In this document: positions 6,043 through 9,384 of the stretch, piece by piece
Layout of the letters: every line of letters begins with the position of its first letter
Numbering within the stretch: position 1 is the first letter of the stretch
NCBI GenBank assembly: GCA_964482685.1
Contig: CAYZZA010000047.1
Location: 1 to 9,384, forward strand
Direction of reading: 5' to 3'
DNA length: 9,384 nt
DNA from: CAYZZA01 sp964482685
GTDB taxonomy: Bacteria; Bacillota; Bacilli; Lactobacillales; Carnobacteriaceae_A
The notes under the pieces: model-generated
Told to the model about the DNA's origin: nothing
Seen by the model: only the letters and a program-made list of their open reading frames with translations
Databases searched by the model: none
Translations under genes and position numbers: made by a program

Positions 6043-7223
6043 GTATCAATACATTAGCATTAGCAGGATTGGTTTTATTAGTTGGACTTTTAGCCGGAAG
6101 ATTGGTGACGTTTATTCACTTGCCAAACGTCACTGGATATTTGTTAGGCGGATTGTTGTTTGGTCCGTCGATTTTAAATATATTTACAGCCGAAGCCATG
6201 AGCGGGTTGGGGATTGTCTCAGAAATGGCACTAGCGTTTATTGCCTTTACAATCGGGTTATCGTTTAAGAAGAGTTACCTGAAACGTATGGGGCTCACGC
6301 CAGTTGTCATTGCGGTCATGGAAGCTTCGATGGCAGCCATCCTTGTCTTTACGGGGATGACACTTTTTGGAGTCGACTTGCCAATGGCGATTGTTATGGG
6401 AGCCATTGCGGCGGCAACAGCTCCAGCTGCAACAGTCATGGTACTGCGTGAATACAATGCCAAAGGACCTGTTTCTGAAATGTTGTTAAGTGTGGTGGCA
6501 CTGGATGACGCTGTTGCCTTAATTTTATTTGGGTTTGCAGCGTCTATTGCAGGAAGCATGACTTCCGCAGGTGCCGATCAAGGCGCGTTGCTTATGGTGT
6601 TGGAACCTTTATGGGAAGTCGTGTTTGCACTCTTAATCGGTGGGGTCGTTGGGTACTTGATGACTCTTCCATATAAAATTTTCCGCACACGTGGAAACAA
6701 ATTAACTATTTTGATTTCCTTTGTCTTTATAGCCAGTGGATTGGCGAGTGTATTCGGTGTATCTGAACTTCTTGCATGTATGATGGCAGGAGCGGTCTTT
6801 ACAAACTTTTCGATGGAATCATCGACGGTGGCTGACTTAACCGATGAAATTACGCCCCCTCTTTTCTTGATGTTTTTTGTTGTATCGGGTGCCCAGTTAA
6901 ACTTATCTGTCTTGCCGACAGTTGGAGTCATTGGAGCGGTATACATCGTGTTCCGAATTGCTGGAAAACTTATTGGTGCCTATACAGGTGCACGAATTAT
7001 GAAAACATCAGATGAAATACGAAAATATTTGGGGCTTATGATCTTGCCTCAAGCAGGGGTAGCCATTGGATTATCTACAATCGCTGAGCGTTTGGTTCCA
7101 GCTCATGGAACAGAAATCAAAACGATTATTTTGGCAGCGACATTGATCTTTGAATTGATAGGGCCTGTCCTTGCGAAAACAGCCCTTCAAAAAGCCGGCG
7201 AAATTAAAGTTGCGAAAAAATAA
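6039..7223 (+). CDS. CPA2-type cation:proton antiporter, module B
   Basis: A 394-residue membrane antiporter, paralogue of 4143-5327 with the same length and no gaps (229 identical residues). The ion-binding elements are identical in both copies: the GAIAAATAPAATV region (121-133), SVVALDDAVA with Asp156-Asp157 (151-160), ITPP (271-274), and PQAGVAIGL with RLVPAHG (337-357). The differences cluster in the first helix, the loop at 171-190 and the segment 195-213. These may set ion affinity, pH range or partner choice. Like copy A it has no C-terminal RCK domain, so any gating must come from elsewhere, plausibly the PII-like protein encoded just upstream. The start region lacks a good ribosome binding site, unlike every other gene here, which predicts low or coupled translation. 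A strong terminator follows. Confidence 0.9.
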   Translation: MSINTLALAGLVLLVGLLAGRLVTFIHLPNVTGYLLGGLLFGPSILNIFTAEAMSGLGIVSEMALAFIAFTIGLSFKKSYLKRMGLTPVVIAVMEASMAAILVFTGMTLFGVDLPMAIVMGAIAAATAPAATVMVLREYNAKGPVSEMLLSVVALDDAVALILFGFAASIAGSMTSAGADQGALLMVLEPLWEVVFALLIGGVVGYLMTLPYKIFRTRGNKLTILISFVFIASGLASVFGVSELLACMMAGAVFTNFSMESSTVADLTDEITPPLFLMFFVVSGAQLNLSVLPTVGVIGAVYIVFRIAGKLIGAYTGARIMKTSDEIRKYLGLMILPQAGVAIGLSTIAERLVPAHGTEIKTIILAATLIFELIGPVLAKTALQKAGEIKVAKK

Positions 7224-7275
7224 CATGTCTTTCTGGTTTGCATATTCATGAGAAAAACGTGTAGAATCAACAAGG

Positions 7276-7310
7276 AAAACAGACTAGGAGAATAATCTCC
7301 AGTCTGTTTT
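7276..7310 (+). terminator. Intrinsic terminator of module B
   Basis: AAAACAGACT (7276-7285) pairs with AGTCTGTTTT (7301-7310), and inside it GGAGA (7287-7291) pairs with TCTCC (7296-7300) around an ATAA loop. A single A bulge lies at 7286. TTCTGTTT follows. It begins 53 nt after the antiporter stop. Confidence 0.85.
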
Positions 7311-7407
7311 TTCTGTTTACATATGAAAAAACAAAAGGTTAAGATTGTGTAAAGGATGGCGTATGTTCGAAATTTCACTTGACACTTTCGCATCTTTTGA
7401 TGAAGAT

Positions 7408-7419
7408 AGGGATATCCCT
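7408..7419. promoter_or_regulatory. Perfect 12-bp palindrome, possible operator
   Basis: AGGGATATCCCT is fully self-complementary and follows the candidate -10 box of the sat-like gene directly, where a repressor would cover the transcription start. I do not recognise it as the site of a known sulfur regulator. Confidence 0.35.
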
Positions 7420-7531
7420 CATGGCTTGGAGACAAGACACGTTAGATGAGAGTGACAAGGTCTTTTCTATAGAGAGATGCAAATCTTTAAAACCAAAAAC
7501 ATACGTAGAACGACACAAATAATTAAATACG

Positions 7532-7546
7532 TGCGTACGATACGCA
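7532..7546. promoter_or_regulatory. Dyad TGCGTA-CGA-TACGCA before the sat-like ribosome binding site
   Basis: A perfect 6-bp inverted repeat with a 3-nt centre ends 6 nt before the GGAGG at 7553-7557. It could be an operator or an RNA hairpin affecting translation. The hexamer ATACGT that begins the left arm region (7527-7532) also occurs at 7501-7506. Confidence 0.35.
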
Positions 7547-7567
7547 ACGATTGGAGGATGTTTACAA

Positions 7568-9316
7568 GTGACTCAAGAACAAACAACAAAAACATTAGAT
7601 TTTTCAAGTTATCCCCAAAAACCTCATGGTGGAAAATTGGTGGACCGTGTTTTGCACGGAAAAGACCGTGAAGAAGCGTTAGAAAAAGCCAAACATCTTC
7701 CGAAAATCATGATTGACATGGAAGCCGTTATTACAATCGAAATGATTGCGATTGGCGTATTGTCTCCAAACGAAGGATTTATGAAAGAAGCCGATTATAA
7801 ATCTGTCTTGACAGAAGGACGTTTGGCAGACGGAACGGTGTGGCCGGTGCCCCTAAGTTTTGCGCCAACTGGAAAACGCAACGCTGAGACCATTGCTTCT
7901 CTTGAAGAAGGAGCAGAAGTGGCCCTTGTAGACCAAACCAAACAAGTCATTGCGCTTTTGGCAGTGGAAGATATTTTTGCCTACGACAAAGAGTTTCGTG
8001 CGTCTCACTTATTTGGCACAACCGACCGTGACCATCCAGGTGTAGATGCCGTTTACCGTCGTATGGGCGATACTGCACTCGGTGGAAAAATCCAATTATT
8101 AAATCGCGCAGATTGGGGGCCATTCGAGAAGCTTCGTATGGAACCTAAAGACATGTGGCACCAGTTCTATGAAGAAAAGAAATTTAATTCGGTCGCAGGA
8201 TTTATCACCGGAGCGAACCCGTTGCACCGTGGACACGAATACATCCACAAGAACGCATTGGAAGAAGTCGATGGGTTGTTGATCCAGCCTTTAGTTGAAA
8301 TGGCTAAACGCGAATACACACGCCACGAATTTCGAATGATGTCGTACAAGAGTGTACTAGAGACGTATTATCCAAAAGACCGTGCGATGCTGTCTCCACT
8401 ACGTGTCACCTACATTTTTGCTGGTCCACGTGAGACGATTTTGCATGCATTGATTATGAAAAACTATGGCTGTACACATGCTCTTATTGGACGAGACCAT
8501 GCTGGAATTGGCGATTTTTATGACAAATACGCCAGCCACTCCATCTTTGATCAATTCTCACCAGAAGAACTTGGCATAGACATTCGGTTGTATCATGAAG
8601 TTTTCTACTGCACACGTTGTGACAGCCCGGCAAGTAGCCAAACATGTCCACACGGTGAAAACTACCGCATCAATATTTCTGGAACAGGGATTCGTGAAAT
8701 GCTGCGTCATGGCATTATCCCTCCTAAAGAAATCGTACGCCCAGAATCTGCACGCATTGCGATGCAAGGGATTCAACCAAAAGGGTTGGACGAGCACGAC
8801 GTAGCCATTGCTCCAGTAGGCTATACGCTCAACAAAGTATTCCCGTACTACAAAGACAGATACGGTGTTGGAGCCGCTCCACGTTACAAATCATTGTCCA
8901 TCGAGGAGATGACCAATGCAGATTTAATCTTGGCCAACTTAGACGCCCGTCAAAATGCGTCCCGTGTATACAAAGAAATTTCTGATGAATTCAACCATGC
9001 ATCGGACACAAACCGAAGCGTGCAGGCTGCTTGGATTTCTGAAGCGCGCATGGACATGATTCGCCAACAAGAAGCCTTGATTCAAGACTTAGAATTGAAA
9101 GCCACACAAGCGCCTGAAGTTGCGTCCGACGAATTTATGTACCAAGACAAAGAAGAAACAGAACGTGAACTAAACGCAGCACACAAAATCTTAGAAGACT
9201 TGCCTACTCCATTAACAAAAGAAGCGATTGCTTACAGAACATGGAACACTCTTCCATATGCACGCTACCGTGGAAGCGACGAAACAAGCGAAAAAAGTGA
9301 GACAGAAAAACAATAA
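7568..9316 (+). CDS. sat: ATP sulfurylase-like protein with long C-terminal extension
   Basis: The first ~390 residues are an ATP sulfurylase (sulfate adenylyltransferase; ATP + sulfate to APS + PPi). Visible motifs are PHGGKLVDRV (19-28), the nucleotide motif HRGH (220-223), GRDHAGIG (308-315), a metal-site-like Cys348-x2-Cys351-x8-Cys360-x-His362, and ISGTGIREML (370-379). Two oddities stand out. The sulfate-binding QTRNP motif reads ITGANP (213-218), losing the Gln and Arg. Residues ~391-582 form an extension I do not recognise. It has charged, probably helical stretches (about 446-510 and 525-545) and an acidic-basic tail. No P-loop (GxxGxGKS/T) is present, so it is not an APS kinase fusion. 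The bacterial enzyme is usually about 380-420 residues. The start is GTG, with GGAGG 10 nt upstream. It is alone in its transcript; no other sulfur gene is in view. Confidence 0.82.
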   Translation: MTQEQTTKTLDFSSYPQKPHGGKLVDRVLHGKDREEALEKAKHLPKIMIDMEAVITIEMIAIGVLSPNEGFMKEADYKSVLTEGRLADGTVWPVPLSFAPTGKRNAETIASLEEGAEVALVDQTKQVIALLAVEDIFAYDKEFRASHLFGTTDRDHPGVDAVYRRMGDTALGGKIQLLNRADWGPFEKLRMEPKDMWHQFYEEKKFNSVAGFITGANPLHRGHEYIHKNALEEVDGLLIQPLVEMAKREYTRHEFRMMSYKSVLETYYPKDRAMLSPLRVTYIFAGPRETILHALIMKNYGCTHALIGRDHAGIGDFYDKYASHSIFDQFSPEELGIDIRLYHEVFYCTRCDSPASSQTCPHGENYRINISGTGIREMLRHGIIPPKEIVRPESARIAMQGIQPKGLDEHDVAIAPVGYTLNKVFPYYKDRYGVGAAPRYKSLSIEEMTNADLILANLDARQNASRVYKEISDEFNHASDTNRSVQAAWISEARMDMIRQQEALIQDLELKATQAPEVASDEFMYQDKEETERELNAAHKILEDLPTPLTKEAIAYRTWNTLPYARYRGSDETSEKSETEKQ

Positions 9317-9336
9317 AAGGCTTAAATGGGACCAAT

Positions 9337-9379
9337 AAAAAAGAAGTGGAAAACGAGACCGTTTTTCGCTTCTTTTTTT
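9337..9379 (+). terminator. Strong intrinsic terminator after the sat-like gene
   Basis: A 19-bp stem with two G-U wobbles joins 9337-9355 to 9360-9378 around an AGAC loop. The outer part is AAAAAAGAAG against CTTCTTTTTT. It starts 20 nt after the stop codon, so the gene is monocistronic or ends its operon. Confidence 0.9.
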
Positions 9380-9384
9380 GTATG

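Larger units (their letters stand above)
3729..7223 (+). repeat. Two tandem paralogous PII-like/antiporter modules
   Basis: Module A (3729-5327) and module B (5619-7223) have the same gene order. By hand alignment without gaps, the small proteins share 67 of 117 residues (57%) and the antiporters 229 of 394 (58%). Equal divergence of both genes indicates one old duplication of the whole module, not separate recruitment. The 291-bp spacer holds a terminator and a new promoter region. Confidence 0.9.
7311..7567 (+). promoter_or_regulatory. Non-coding leader/promoter region of the sat-like gene
   Basis: The 344-bp gap 7224-7567 holds the module B terminator and then this stretch without a supported gene. 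A consensus -35 box, TTGACA, lies at 7379-7384. The best -10 at 17 bp is GAAGAT (7402-7407), a weak match. Downstream are a 12-bp palindrome (7408-7419) and a small hairpin, CTTG-GAGA-CAAG (7425-7436), enclosed by CTCAT/ATGAG. A 6-bp dyad (7532-7546) lies just before the ribosome binding site. No S-box, T-box or other riboswitch class that I know fits. The transcript leader would be about 150 nt. Confidence 0.35.

Noticed and set aside
7187..7435. An 82-codon minus-strand reading frame over the module B terminator
   Set aside because: It begins at a TTG without a ribosome binding site, crosses a strong terminator hairpin and overlaps the antiporter end; no family resemblance.
7311..7567. A riboswitch (S-box, T-box or similar) before the sat-like gene
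   Set aside because: The conserved core sequences of these classes are absent; only short dyads are present.
8738..9313. Bifunctional ATP sulfurylase/APS kinase
   Set aside because: The C-terminal part has no GxxGxGKS/T P-loop or other APS-kinase motif.

Overview
The window looks like chromosomal DNA of a low-GC Gram-positive bacterium (Bacillota, probably class Bacilli). The evidence is AT-rich intergenic DNA, strong GGAGG ribosome binding sites before nearly every gene, compact operons closed by U-rich hairpin terminators, and the pairing of a pyroglutamyl peptidase with DUF969/DUF979 membrane proteins that is common in Bacilli. The order or genus cannot be fixed from the sequence alone.

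Left part (about 1-3563, all minus strand). A three-gene operon reads leftward from a recognisable promoter near 2406-2434: DUF969 membrane subunit, DUF979 membrane subunit (translationally coupled, TAATG), then pcp, pyroglutamyl-peptidase I. The two membrane proteins are the family now annotated as a two-subunit 5-oxoproline transporter, so the operon would link release of pyroglutamate from peptides to its movement across the membrane. Upstream of it, ending at a 12-bp perfect-stem hairpin, is a single membrane-anchored alpha/beta hydrolase with a complete Ser-Asp-His triad.

Middle part (3564-7310, plus strand). A 165-bp divergent intergenic region precedes two tandem copies of the same two-gene module. 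Each module has a small protein of 117-118 residues with a PII-like (ferredoxin-like) layout, followed by a 394-residue CPA2-type cation:proton antiporter that lacks the usual cytoplasmic RCK/TrkA domain. The copies align without gaps; I count 67/117 identical residues for the small proteins and 229/394 for the antiporters, so the whole module seems to have duplicated as a unit. Each module ends in its own terminator, so they are probably separate transcripts. The likeliest biology is a PII-like protein gating its partner antiporter, by analogy with GlnK-AmtB and SbtB-SbtA. This is the strongest candidate here for a poorly described system.

Right part (7311-9384, plus strand). After a 257-bp non-coding stretch with several dyads comes a 582-residue ATP sulfurylase-like protein. 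It keeps the HxGH, GRDHAG, Cys/His metal-site and ISGT motifs. Two things are unusual: the sulfate-binding QTRNP motif reads ITGANP, and a C-terminal extension of about 190 residues has no APS-kinase P-loop. A 19-bp hairpin terminator closes the window.

There are no tRNA or rRNA genes, insertion sequences or CRISPR repeats.
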